From Nostoc sp. NMS7 (GTDB lineage Bacteria > Cyanobacteriota > Cyanobacteriia > Cyanobacteriales > Nostocaceae): 48,131 nucleotides of DNA. The notes under the pieces were generated by a model. That model was not told where the DNA came from, ran no database searches, and was given only the letters and a program-made list of their open reading frames with translations. Location of the stretch: the NCBI RefSeq assembly GCF_017115085.1, contig NZ_JABXKJ010000169.1, positions 1-48,131 on the forward strand, given 5' to 3'. The translations under genes and the position numbers were made by a program. Positions 27,518-35,736 of the stretch are shown here, piece by piece (position 1 is the stretch's first letter; every line of letters starts with the position of its first letter).

Positions 27518-28357
27518 TCATGCGTCCTCTGAGTTCTGATTTGTTCCAGCTTCTTCTGCAAAAACCGTAACCAAATTTTCGGTGATGCTATCTAAGTAAG
27601 TATCCATACTCCACGCTAGTTTGTAGCCTGTGCCGCGCAGTTCGATCCCACAAATCAGACTAGATTCAATTTCATAAGTCGGTTCGATTTTGCCTGCAAT
27701 TTCATAACTCGATTCGATTTTGCCTGAACCCACCGCTTTAAAGTAGTCTTGCAAAACCGTAGCGATCGCTGTACAAATATCCGTCGGTAGGGTGAACGTA
27801 CTAACCAACGTCAACGGAATGCTATCTTTTGTCGAAGCTGTTAAAGTCGTCACCAATTCAGCACGCTCTGTTTCGGTAAGATCGCGCAACTTCTGCAAAA
27901 ACACCCTGGCAATCTGCGTTTCTAGTTCTGACTCTGCCAAATCTGTCAACACCCGCCGCACGGTTGCTTGTAATTGCTGCATAGTGCGATCGCCCACCTC
28001 GCGCAAAAAAGCATCTTTTTGGCGTTGCAGACTGGTTTGCCATTGCGATCGCTCTGTCGCCACTGATTCCTGCATTTCTTTCAACAAGTTTTGGCGGGTT
28101 TGCTCCACTTCTGATTTTGCTTTGGTGAGCAATTCTGTCTTTTGGTCTGTAAATTGCTGTTGCATTTCCTCATAATGCTTAACCTCCTGTTCAGCTTCTT
28201 CTTTTTGTTGAGATGCCGACGATAAGCGATCGCGGATCGTTTTCTCGCGGCGTGCCATTGCCTTGGTAATCGGTTTATATAGGAAGCGTTGCAGCACAAA
28301 TATCAACACAAAAAAGTTGAGGATTTGCGCGAAGAAGGTAAACCAGTTAATCTCCAC
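27518..28357 (-). CDS. atpF: N-type ATPase b subunit (with fused delta-like part)
   Basis: 279 residues from GTG 28357, with GGAGG eight bases upstream inside the end of atpE. One membrane helix lies at the start ([19 protein letters not shown]). A long charged coiled coil follows (about residues 35-140). The C-terminal 130 residues resemble the delta-like domain present in N-ATPase b subunits ([17 protein letters not shown]). This explains the absence of a separate atpH. Residues around [20 protein letters not shown] are a recent 10-residue duplication. Confidence 0.88.
   Translation of the reverse strand: MEINWFTFFAQILNFFVLIFVLQRFLYKPITKAMARREKTIRDRLSSASQQKEEAEQEVKHYEEMQQQFTDQKTELLTKAKSEVEQTRQNLLKEMQESVATERSQWQTSLQRQKDAFLREVGDRTMQQLQATVRRVLTDLAESELETQIARVFLQKLRDLTETERAELVTTLTASTKDSIPLTLVSTFTLPTDICTAIATVLQDYFKAVGSGKIESSYEIAGKIEPTYEIESSLICGIELRGTGYKLAWSMDTYLDSITENLVTVFAEEAGTNQNSEDA
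27668..27727. repeat. 30-bp tandem duplication in atpF
   Basis: The 30-bp unit starting AATTTCATAAGTCGGTTCGA (27668-27697) is followed directly by a second copy starting AATTTCATAACTCGATTCGA (27698-27727). The two differ at only a few positions. They add ten codons without a frameshift, in the linker before the C-terminal strand of the b subunit. Confidence 0.7.
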
Positions 28358-28361
28358 TTGA

Positions 28362-28670
28362 TCAGCCTCCTGCTTTGGCGAGCGCACCGACTACATAGTT
28401 CCAAAATGGATTGGCAAACAGCAAAATTAGCGCGATTACAAAGCAATAAATTGCGATGGATTCAATAAATGCTAATCCCACAAATAAGGTGCGGGTAATT
28501 GTATTTGCTTCGTCGGGTTGTTGGGCGATGGAACTAAGTGCCTGGGCAACGGTTTTACCTTCGCCGAGGGCTGGGGCAATGGAGCCGATGGCCATAGTCA
28601 GACCCGCCGTTAATATTGATACAGGTCCAATAATTCCCAGTACAAGTGATAGCGATTCATTTTGAGCCAT
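28362..28670 (-). CDS. atpE: N-type ATPase c subunit
   Basis: 102 residues from ATG 28670, forming the usual two-helix hairpin. The ion-site residues are visible: Glu37 in PALGEGKTV, in the place of Gln32 of the Ilyobacter tartaricus c subunit, and Glu70-Ser71 with Tyr75 in GLAFIESIAIY. The two-carboxylate pattern plus Ser and Tyr is that described for N-ATPases. Na+ coupling is likely but not certain, because Thr67 of the I. tartaricus site is Ile here. The start overlaps the end of atpB by 14 bases. Confidence 0.9.
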   Translation of the reverse strand: MAQNESLSLVLGIIGPVSILTAGLTMAIGSIAPALGEGKTVAQALSSIAQQPDEANTITRTLFVGLAFIESIAIYCFVIALILLFANPFWNYVVGALAKAGG

Positions 28671-29340
28671 TGTCTTCGTTACTCGTAGAACCAATATAAA
28701 CAACTGCTAAAATTGCAAAAATATATGCTTGAATTAAGCCTGTCAATAAGCCTAAAGCTTGCATAATGGCTGGAAAGAAAAATGGCGCGATCGATATTAA
28801 AATCGCCGCAATCATCCCGTCACTCATCACATTCCCAAACAAACGCACTGCTAAAGCTAAAGTCCGTGAGAGTTCGCTAATTATATAAAAGGGAAATAGG
28901 ATAGGAGTCGGTTCTAGGTAATGGTGCAGATATTTCCAGATTCCTTGCTGACTGATACCAAAAACGGGGACGGCAAAGAATACACAGATAGCGAGGGCGG
29001 CAGTGGTGGATAGTGAAGCAGTGGGCGGGTCATAGCCAGGAACGATCGCTAATAGATTGGAGGTGGCAATAAAAACAAATAGGGTGCCGACAAAGGGCAA
29101 ATAGCGATCGGGATTTTGTCCACTGGTTTGCTGAATTTGATCGCGTAAATTGACAACTAAGACCTCCAGCAGATTTTGCCAGTGGGATATCTGCGTATCA
29201 GTGGAGAGTTTGCGCGTTACCAACCAAGCACCGATGCCCAACAGTAGCATGATCATCCATGTAAAGACCAAAGTGGCATTGATCGACACAAATCTCCACT
29301 GCCAAAACACGATCTCATCTGGACTAAGACTAATGTGCAT
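28657..29340 (-). CDS. atpB: N-type ATPase a subunit
   Basis: 227 residues from ATG 29340 (AGGAGA upstream), about five to six membrane helices. The essential Arg lies in LALAVRLFGNVMSDG. The loop PGYDPPTASLSTTAALAIC is typical of a subunits. It forms the ion path beside the c-ring. The start overlaps atpR by 11 bases. The upstream in-frame codons of the longer open frame lie within atpR and are not used. Confidence 0.9.
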   Translation of the reverse strand: MHISLSPDEIVFWQWRFVSINATLVFTWMIMLLLGIGAWLVTRKLSTDTQISHWQNLLEVLVVNLRDQIQQTSGQNPDRYLPFVGTLFVFIATSNLLAIVPGYDPPTASLSTTAALAICVFFAVPVFGISQQGIWKYLHHYLEPTPILFPFYIISELSRTLALAVRLFGNVMSDGMIAAILISIAPFFFPAIMQALGLLTGLIQAYIFAILAVVYIGSTSNEDNGSK

Positions 29341-29635
29341 TGAGTCTCCTGGGCCATTTCGGCTGCAACTTTTCAATGGTGTGATTGCGTACCCAAATGA
29401 ACGCGCCTAAGCAAACGAGCAGATGCCAAAGTGCGTTTTCTTGGGCGAACGCTAGGACTAAAGCAAATCCTGTGATTGCGATCGCTAGCCGTCCAAAAAA
29501 ACTGCCTAACGTTAATAAAATTGGGCTTTGGGCTGTAGGTAATTTCTGCACCGTCATCCACAAGCCACGAAAGTAGAGATTTCCTACGAAAATTCCTAAC
29601 ACCAAAGTAACAGGTAAAAAGAAGAGGCTGTTCAT
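29330..29635 (-). CDS. atpR: N-ATPase accessory membrane protein AtpR
   Basis: 101 residues with three hydrophobic helices: FFLPVTLVLGIFVGNLYF, SPILLTLGSFFGRLAIAI and ENALWHLLVCLGAFIWV. A basic tail follows (KLQPKWPRRL). The size and place before atpB identify AtpR, whose Arg-bearing helix is thought to interact with the c-ring Glu. AGGAGATT upstream gives a ribosome site. This is the first gene of the N-ATPase unit here, while in the canonical order it is preceded by atpD-C-Q. Confidence 0.82.
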   Translation of the reverse strand: MNSLFFLPVTLVLGIFVGNLYFRGLWMTVQKLPTAQSPILLTLGSFFGRLAIAITGFALVLAFAQENALWHLLVCLGAFIWVRNHTIEKLQPKWPRRLNAH

Positions 29636-29997
29636 CTTAAATCTCCTAAGAGGCTTTTTCAGACTCTAATATTGGAATGTATTTGATAATGAGTATTGGT
29701 TACTGAAAGAAACGTTTTTTAAACACAAAATAAACATTAACCAATGACCACCGCCTCAATCATCCAGATAATAAGCCCCCAAAAGTGTGAGAGTAACTGC
29801 ATCACTGGGCTAACCATTTCTTTGGGTAAGTCGTTGTAGCCATCTTGCGATCGCCATTAATTAGTCTGACACACTTCTGTTAGAAATCATGTTTAACCAA
29901 GCGTTTGATTAGCGTATAAGTTGTATTGTTTGTACTAAAAACTTTCAAATCGTTACAATCAAGTAAAATGTTCGTCATATTTGCTTATAAGCTATAT
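29636..29997. promoter_or_regulatory. leader/promoter region of the N-ATPase operon with dyad motif, copy 3
   Basis: GTATAAGTTGTAT at 29914-29926, with TACTAAAA at 29933-29940 and CATGTTTAACCAAGCG upstream (29888-29903), matches the other motif copies. It lies about 275 bp before atpR but reads on the plus strand, opposite to the operon. Because the motif is largely a dyad, orientation may not matter. A long untranslated leader (about 200 bp or more) would follow if this is the promoter. No gene fits in the gap. Confidence 0.45.
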
Positions 29998-30429
29998 TTA
30001 ATAATAAAATCGGCTTGATTCTAAATTCTCACTTAAGGGACAGTAGTCAGAGCAATCAAGTGCTTGTTCTGTGAGGACAATAGAGGGGTGTACTGTGCAG
30101 TATAAATAATGGTTGTTTGTAAAGAAGCGACAGTTCTGACAGGGAAGTTGATGGAAGCAGTTGAGCGCTATAATTTTTGCTCTTGTAACTTTCCAAACAT
30201 CTAGCAATTTCAAAATGAAAATTGCCAAAAATATCATCGAGCATAAGGGAATGAAAAACAATGCTTCATCAGGTGTAATGGCTCCTTCCGGTCTTGTCAA
30301 ATCTGGTTTTTTCACAGCCGGGTTGACAATAATCAGCTTGGCTTTACTTAAAGGAAAGAGATTTAAATTCCTTTTCTCCAAAATATAAAATTTGATAAGT
30401 TTATCAGTAGACATATTATTTACATTCAT
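29998..30429 (-). CDS. single-pass membrane protein with Cys-rich tail, 143 aa
   Basis: One hydrophobic segment is visible (ALFFIPLCSMIFLAIFILKL, about residues 56-75). The C-terminal part has cysteines in a spaced pattern: LPCQNCRFFTNNHYLYC, then ALDCSDYCP. The pattern suggests metal or cluster binding by a cytoplasmic or lumenal tail. I recall similar cyanobacterial hypotheticals with CxxCxFF...YCxxHP but no function. There is no good ribosome site, and ATG 30414 is an alternative start. Confidence 0.6.
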   Translation of the reverse strand: MNVNNMSTDKLIKFYILEKRNLNLFPLSKAKLIIVNPAVKKPDLTRPEGAITPDEALFFIPLCSMIFLAIFILKLLDVWKVTRAKIIALNCFHQLPCQNCRFFTNNHYLYCTVHPSIVLTEQALDCSDYCPLSENLESSRFYY

Positions 30430-30467
30430 AGAAACTAGAGTTTTGTGAACAATACAGAGTTGGTGAG

Positions 30468-31199
30468 TTATTCAAGATAAGACGAGAACAGCATTGAAAG
30501 TGCAAAACTCCCGATAAACGTTAAGGTAGATAAGTTTGTATCTTGAGTTTGATGGGCTTCAGGAAGAATTTCTTCAACGATCGCCACCATCAAAGTACCT
30601 GTTGTAAATGCAAGTACAATTAACTTGGGCAGATCAGTTTGTCCGCGCAACCCCCAATAGCCCAGCGTCGCACCCAGCCAAACAGGGATAAGAAATGCCG
30701 CAAGTAACCAAAATCGCTGTGTTCGCGGCATATTTTGACTCTTAAACTCTGCATTGGTGACAAATCCTTCGGGAATATGAGCCACAACTCTCCCCGATGC
30801 CAGAACTACCCCTAGATGAGGTGCGATCGTCAAACTGGTGCCAATCATTAATCCATCGCCAAATAAGTCAATGGCAATGCTCAGAAAGATCACCCAACTA
30901 ACACTATTATGATCAACGCCACGCAGTCGATTTTTGCTTAAATTGAGAAGCTGATTAATCCAGACAAAAAAAGCTCCACCTAAAAACAATGCTAGAATAG
31001 CTGCCCAAACAGGTTTAGCGATCGCAACTCTCGGTATTAGTTCGGTAGATGCGATCGCTAGCAGTACGCCAGCAGCAGCGTGCAGTGCAAGTCCTAATAT
31101 TTGTTTTGATGACGGTAAGGCTTCAGCAATCATTGCTCCCATAAAGTTGCTGACAACGGGCAAAGCTGATAGTGTTAGAGCAAATAGAAATTCCTGCAT
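30468..31199 (-). CDS. ZIP-family-like metal transporter
   Basis: 243 residues with about eight hydrophobic segments. The ZIP metal-path helices are recognisable but modified: helix 4 has VVAHIPEGFVTNAEF in place of the HNxxEG pattern, and helix 5 has VAIVEEILPEAH. A loop between helices 3 and 4 lacks the His-rich stretch of many ZIPs. It would transport divalent metal such as Zn2+ or Fe2+; the substrate cannot be told. ATG 31199 is preferred over GTG 31205. It lies 46 bp downstream of the DUF6544 gene. Confidence 0.75.
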   Translation of the reverse strand: MQEFLFALTLSALPVVSNFMGAMIAEALPSSKQILGLALHAAAGVLLAIASTELIPRVAIAKPVWAAILALFLGGAFFVWINQLLNLSKNRLRGVDHNSVSWVIFLSIAIDLFGDGLMIGTSLTIAPHLGVVLASGRVVAHIPEGFVTNAEFKSQNMPRTQRFWLLAAFLIPVWLGATLGYWGLRGQTDLPKLIVLAFTTGTLMVAIVEEILPEAHQTQDTNLSTLTFIGSFALSMLFSSYLE

Positions 31200-31245
31200 G
31201 GTCACGCTCCGCTAGTCGTAACAAACTTTTTGATGTTTGATCGGT

Positions 31246-32019
31246 CTACCGATAGATTGCATCATCGATTGTGGCTCGGAAGAATTCGCCCTCTGACTCA
31301 AACCGCTCAGTGCCGAAGTACCATCCAACTCGCAGACGGGTCGGAATAGTGTAGCCAGAGAATGTGCGTTCTTCCTCCATAATTCCACCGAAGTCTATAT
31401 AATGAAACTCAGAGCCATCAAGGTTATTCCAGCGCGGTAGCTTGAAGGTCTTGATCCGACCCGTTTGTTGACGTAGCCTCGGCTTTGCCGACTCGATGGT
31501 GAAATCTAGTTCGGCTCTCTCACCTTGTACTACAAAACTAGAATGAAGATGCGATGAATCGGTTGTTGTCCATGAAATATCATCACTACAAAACGCAGAT
31601 GGCAACCAGATTGACTCACACTGAAGACGACCAACAGCAGACCGCGTAATATCGGAACCCGAAGCTACCATCACCGGGAAAATTCCTAAAAGCTTCCACT
31701 GCATAGCACCTACACCGTCTATAATCCGATCCGATCCCACAATTGGCAAACCATTCATCCATGCCGTAGCACTCCAAATCAATCCATGCTCCCAGCAAAT
31801 GACCTGCTCTGCTTTGAATGGAATCCAACTCTTCAATTTGATTTCGCCGTGCATTTGCAATCGAACCGCAGATGCGATCGCAGTTCCAGGAGCGATCGCG
31901 TGTTCGAGATATCGTCTTACTGCTTCTGGTAGATGAGCGAATTCGTCTGAATGAAATACACGATCCTTAGATGTCGCTGAATCCCATAGCGTATTGAGAG
32001 AAATCTGTTTAGTCATCAT
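31246..32019 (-). CDS. DUF6544 (DUF6920) family protein
   Basis: 257 residues, soluble. The start HLPEAVRRYLEHAI, then VRLQMHGEIKLKSWIPFKAE and a C-terminal IPTRLRVGWYFGTERFESEG, fit the DUF6544 family found in cyanobacteria and other bacteria. The biochemical role is unknown. The upstream gene is the amber-broken small membrane protein, whose end lies 14 bp away. Confidence 0.7.
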   Translation of the reverse strand: MMTKQISLNTLWDSATSKDRVFHSDEFAHLPEAVRRYLEHAIAPGTAIASAVRLQMHGEIKLKSWIPFKAEQVICWEHGLIWSATAWMNGLPIVGSDRIIDGVGAMQWKLLGIFPVMVASGSDITRSAVGRLQCESIWLPSAFCSDDISWTTTDSSHLHSSFVVQGERAELDFTIESAKPRLRQQTGRIKTFKLPRWNNLDGSEFHYIDFGGIMEEERTFSGYTIPTRLRVGWYFGTERFESEGEFFRATIDDAIYR

Positions 32020-32033
32020 TGCCGCCAGTATTT

Positions 32034-32390
32034 TTAATTCAGAATTTGATAGATTGTGATGATAAGAATAATTGCGAAAATAGCTGTATAGATCGATTTA
32101 GTATATTTGGCTAGCCAATTGGGAAGATAAATAGAAAAATTGCCTTTTGTGGAATTTGAATATTTACGGGCGATTAGAGTTAATGGGCAGGAAAATTTAA
32201 AATTCAGTAGGGTTATACCTTCTATAAATACAAATCCATAACCAATCCAGAGCCAGAAATCGAGTTTATTTGCGTAGCTTGCCGCCGTAGGCATCGCGGC
32301 ATAAAGCATATAGAAAATCACAAAGTTGAAGAATACCTATATCAACGTGTGAATAATTTTAATCAGCGTCAATTTGGTTTCACTTTTCAT
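32034..32390 (-). pseudogene. small membrane protein with an internal amber codon
   Basis: From ATG 32390 the frame reads MKSETKLTLIKIIHTLI, TAG, then VFFNFVIFYMLYA and onward to KFSCPLTLIARKYSNSTKGN, FSIYLPNWLAKYTKSIY and a last helix. The stop sits where relatives would have Trp (TGG to TAG). Three hydrophobic segments follow. It is the kind of small membrane protein often next to DUF6544 genes. The stretch AAMPTAASYA is encoded by a short cyanobacterial repeat and looks inserted. Internal ATGs could yield a shorter product, so loss of function is likely but not certain. Confidence 0.6.
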
Positions 32391-32488
32391 AAAAGCAACG
32401 CAAGAGCCAAAATGTCTTTACTTTATTTCGACTACCTACTTATCGGTATTTTTGACTTAATTAGTATTGACTCATGATAAATTACCCA

Positions 32489-33624
32489 TCATTTCCGTAT
32501 AAACCAATCAACGGGGCGGCATAGTGAAACTGGCGAAGGATAATTCTTCAAATAACCCGATCGCAAGATAAATTGAATATTTTCGCTAATCCCAATTGAT
32601 TGATTTAGAGTTTGTCTCGTTGAGGCTTCTTCCAATATCTGAGTCATCGGATGAATGGCTATACTCTTTTCCCGCACTTTCAGGAAAAGTCTTTGCATTC
32701 GTTTGCCAGTTTCCAGCAGTGTTGCCACCGAATTGTCCTTACTGGTAATGAGAAGCCAACCAGCCGATTGCGACACTTCCTGTTTAATTTTATCAAGCCC
32801 TGTCTCTCGAAAATCCTTTTTCATTACATTATCTTTACTGTAAAAGTTCCGCACCACCCAACCAGAAAATCCTTCTATTTCCATGCTTGCCGTTGTCAGC
32901 CCGTCACGATATTTCTCAGCATCCTTACTAGAGAATCTCATCCAGTCGGCTAACTCTTGCTGCGCTGGGTCGCGATGCCTTCGGCGAGCGTAGCTATCGC
33001 ATTGAAGGCGGTTAGCAACGATAGTTTGTTCATTAATAAATTGACTTTCTTTACTGGTGACAGGCAGATAATGAATAAATTCCGATTCGGAATTGAGAAG
33101 ATATTTGATATCTTCTTTTTTCAGCACATTAGTTAAAAAATCGGAACGAACAGTGCGGCGATTTTTTATTTTTGCGATATCAAAAGCATTTTTTAACTCT
33201 TTTTTTTCAATTTTACTTCCATCACCTGTTTGTCCTGATTGGTCTTAGCTAGCAAATTCCAATTGCAGCCGTAGCCAAAATAAGTAGCGGCATATTCCAG
33301 ATTTTGAATAAAAGTACCGATTGATAAAATCGTTTCTCTCTGAGTTGGGTCAACGGCAGGTAGCCATTTACTTTTATCGTTGCCGATAATCCAGTGATAA
33401 GGTTCGAGATATTGAACAAACCACGGCTGCGTGTTGTGTCCACTCGGCGCGAGGGAGGCGAGAAACAGAATTTCTTTTTCATCCAGTTTGAGAGCTTCTT
33501 TGTTATCGTTTGCTGGTTTTATATCCGTCCTTAAAAGATTCCTTTTATCACTTAACAAATAAGATGTTGTCACAGTTGCAATTATTGTCCCTCCTGTAAT
33601 ACTGATAAAATTTTTCCTGTTCAT
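32489..33624 (-). pseudogene. nitroreductase-family (Acg-type) protein, frameshifted
   Basis: The N-terminal part has a signal or anchor-like MNRKNFISITGGTIIATVTT, then the FMN-binding LASLAPSGHNTQPWF and ends at a run of eight A residues (33200-33207). The second frame continues KKELKNAFDIAKIKNRRTVR to PVSLCRPVDWFIRK. One base change in the A run joins both halves. The central segment carries an extra CDSYARRRHRD encoded by a palindromic repeat (32972-33000). The pattern fits nitroreductases of about 350 residues. It may be inactive, or polymerase slippage on the A8 tract may yield some full-length protein. Confidence 0.65.
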
Positions 33625-33750
33625 AACGCTCGTAATTGAGGGTAAAGAGCAACTAATTTGAATTATGAAAAATTAAAAAATGCGGAGTATCCTTTTATAT
33701 AAAGATTGGTGGATAAATCCCGCACTGTGGTTTTTAACCTATTTCAAAGT

Positions 33751-34887
33751 TCAGTCAAAATCAAGTCTTCTAGTTTGAATATGCTCGTGGTGTTGCGGCA
33801 CTGACAGCATTGCTTCAATGTGAGGATTTGCCCATTCTGCGGCTATTTTCAGAAAATCAGGAGCGTCATTGACACAATCAAGTCGTGTGTAAGTCACCGT
33901 TGGATATTGACGCTGCAAAAATTGAATCGCATCTTCGACATCGAGAATAGTTTCATAATTATCTGTCACCCAGCCGAGGGGTTTAAATAGAATAGTTTGG
34001 GCACCTGCTGTAATCAAGCTTTTGGCAGCTTGTTTCAGATCGGGCTGTGACCAATTAATGAAAGGCGTGTCATGATTTACCCAACCGATGGAGATGAGCG
34101 GATATTGATGCTGTAACTGTGCTTGGACGCGATCGTAAAGGGCTTGTCCATCAATTACCCCGGTTAACAGTCCTTGCGCTTTTTCTGGGCCACCGTGAAC
34201 CGTTAATACAATCCCAATTTGAGACTCAAAGAAGCGACCAACAAATAGCTGATTCAGAGTTTCCTTAATCCGACGCACCATCAAATCAATGTATGTTGGC
34301 TCAGTTGCAAAGGCTGGAATATATCGAATTGCTTTGAATGGCGAATGTTGAGGCTGATTTACAGATGCGGTTGCTGCAATAACTTCATTGACTTGCTCGA
34401 CAGCTATTTTGCCCGTGAATGCAGAATCGACCACAAGCATTGGATAAATTAGCAAATTCTGAAAACCTTGCTCAATGATATCTGCTACAACTTCTTGCAC
34501 AAAGGGTTTACAGAAATAAAATCCTTTGAACACTTGCACCTGGTTTCCCCATTGGTGTTGTAACTCTTCTTCGATACCAAGACGTTGTTTTTCAAAAATA
34601 TCATTTTCGGGTGATATAAAATGATCGTGCTTGACTCCAAAATTGTACAAATCTTGAAGTGCGAGAAACCAACCAGCAAGAGGATATAGCCATTCTGGAA
34701 TTGGCACAAACTGAGATGCAATGTACTTCGTTGCAGCTTGATTGTAAACGCTCAGAGCGCGGTAAGATTCTACTTCACCATACCCTGCAAGCAAAACTGC
34801 AACGCGATTCGGCAGCGTCGGCTCTGCCGAATCGCCGTTGTGGGTTGCGACGGGCTGCGTCCCTTGAGATTGATGATTAATAATCAT
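33751..34887 (-). CDS. ferrochelatase-like (HemH-family) protein
   Basis: 378 residues from ATG 34887. The first domain begins RVAVLLAGYGEVESYRALSV and includes VFKGFYFCKPFVQEVVADII. The second domain holds GIVLTVHGGPEKAQGL, where the His occupies the position of the ferrochelatase catalytic His, and ILFKPLGWVTDNYETILDVE, where the conserved E-x(3)-D helix lies. The C-terminal chlorophyll-binding helix of cyanobacterial HemH is missing, so it is not the housekeeping enzyme. A chelatase role for heme or another tetrapyrrole is inferred. The upstream in-frame extension is repeat-derived. Confidence 0.65.
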   Translation of the reverse strand: MIINHQSQGTQPVATHNGDSAEPTLPNRVAVLLAGYGEVESYRALSVYNQAATKYIASQFVPIPEWLYPLAGWFLALQDLYNFGVKHDHFISPENDIFEKQRLGIEEELQHQWGNQVQVFKGFYFCKPFVQEVVADIIEQGFQNLLIYPMLVVDSAFTGKIAVEQVNEVIAATASVNQPQHSPFKAIRYIPAFATEPTYIDLMVRRIKETLNQLFVGRFFESQIGIVLTVHGGPEKAQGLLTGVIDGQALYDRVQAQLQHQYPLISIGWVNHDTPFINWSQPDLKQAAKSLITAGAQTILFKPLGWVTDNYETILDVEDAIQFLQRQYPTVTYTRLDCVNDAPDFLKIAAEWANPHIEAMLSVPQHHEHIQTRRLDFD

Positions 34888-35110
34888 TTCTTTAAGCCTA
34901 AGTAAATTGTTTTTTAGAAGTACGCCGCAGACGAAGCAATGAGTTACGGTTAAAAAAATTACCACGAATGAAGCGCCCGCAACTGTGGCGTTTTTTTCAA
35001 AGGTGCTGGGCAGACTCAGAGCAGGCAAAACCTAGGCAGTATTGCGATTACTGTTGCTTCAAAGCTTTAGACAGCTATCGACAGAATGATTTTGTCTAGC
35101 ATCTGCTTTT

Positions 35111-35665
35111 CTACTGTAAAGCACGTCGCTGTCCTGAATGCAGAGTTAGCATCCAAACTCCATCGAACAAAAGATTGATTCCAATGAAAGTGCCAATCAG
35201 CCAAGGTGCGTTAAATGGAAAGTTAGACCAAATGAAAATACCGAAAATAATGCCGATGATTCCGCTTACAAGCATTAATCCCCAGTTAGATGAAATTCGG
35301 CGCATTTGAAATGCGATCGCTACTTGAATCATGCCTTGCACAAAAATGGTAATACCCAAGACTAATGTGAGGGCAAGCACACCTTCAAATGGATTTGACA
35401 CTACTAAAATTCCAGATAGGAGATACAAAAGACCTAGAATTAGCTTCCCGACAACTTTACCTGCACCTCTTGATTGAAAGGCATAAACAATTTGAGTAAT
35501 TCCGGCAAAGATGAATATCCAGCCAAACAGTAAGGTTGAAGCAACGCTGGCAAAGAAAGGAAATGCAATCGCTATTATCCCCAACACAATCATGAGAATA
35601 GCGATCACGGTTGTCCACCCAGAACTAACAACTTGCTCATCAATTTCAGGTTCAATAACTCTCAT
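35111..35665 (-). CDS. hdeD: HdeD-family membrane stress protein
   Basis: 184 residues and six hydrophobic segments, as in HdeD (acid-resistance membrane protein). Segments include IAILMIVLGIIAIAFPFFA and TLLFGWIFIFAGITQIVYAF. The start follows AAGGAGATTAAT. It lies 71 bp downstream of oleate hydratase. A truncated second copy, nearly identical in its first 70 residues, occurs at 46364-46597. HdeD-type proteins are linked to acid and envelope stress; the mechanism is unknown. Confidence 0.82.
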   Translation of the reverse strand: MRVIEPEIDEQVVSSGWTTVIAILMIVLGIIAIAFPFFASVASTLLFGWIFIFAGITQIVYAFQSRGAGKVVGKLILGLLYLLSGILVVSNPFEGVLALTLVLGITIFVQGMIQVAIAFQMRRISSNWGLMLVSGIIGIIFGIFIWSNFPFNAPWLIGTFIGINLLFDGVWMLTLHSGQRRALQ

Positions 35666-35736
35666 ATTAATCTCCTTTTAAATAGACATTTTTGGCTCCA
35701 TTGAGTCTGCCGATTTCCCTAATCTGCTTAGGCAAC

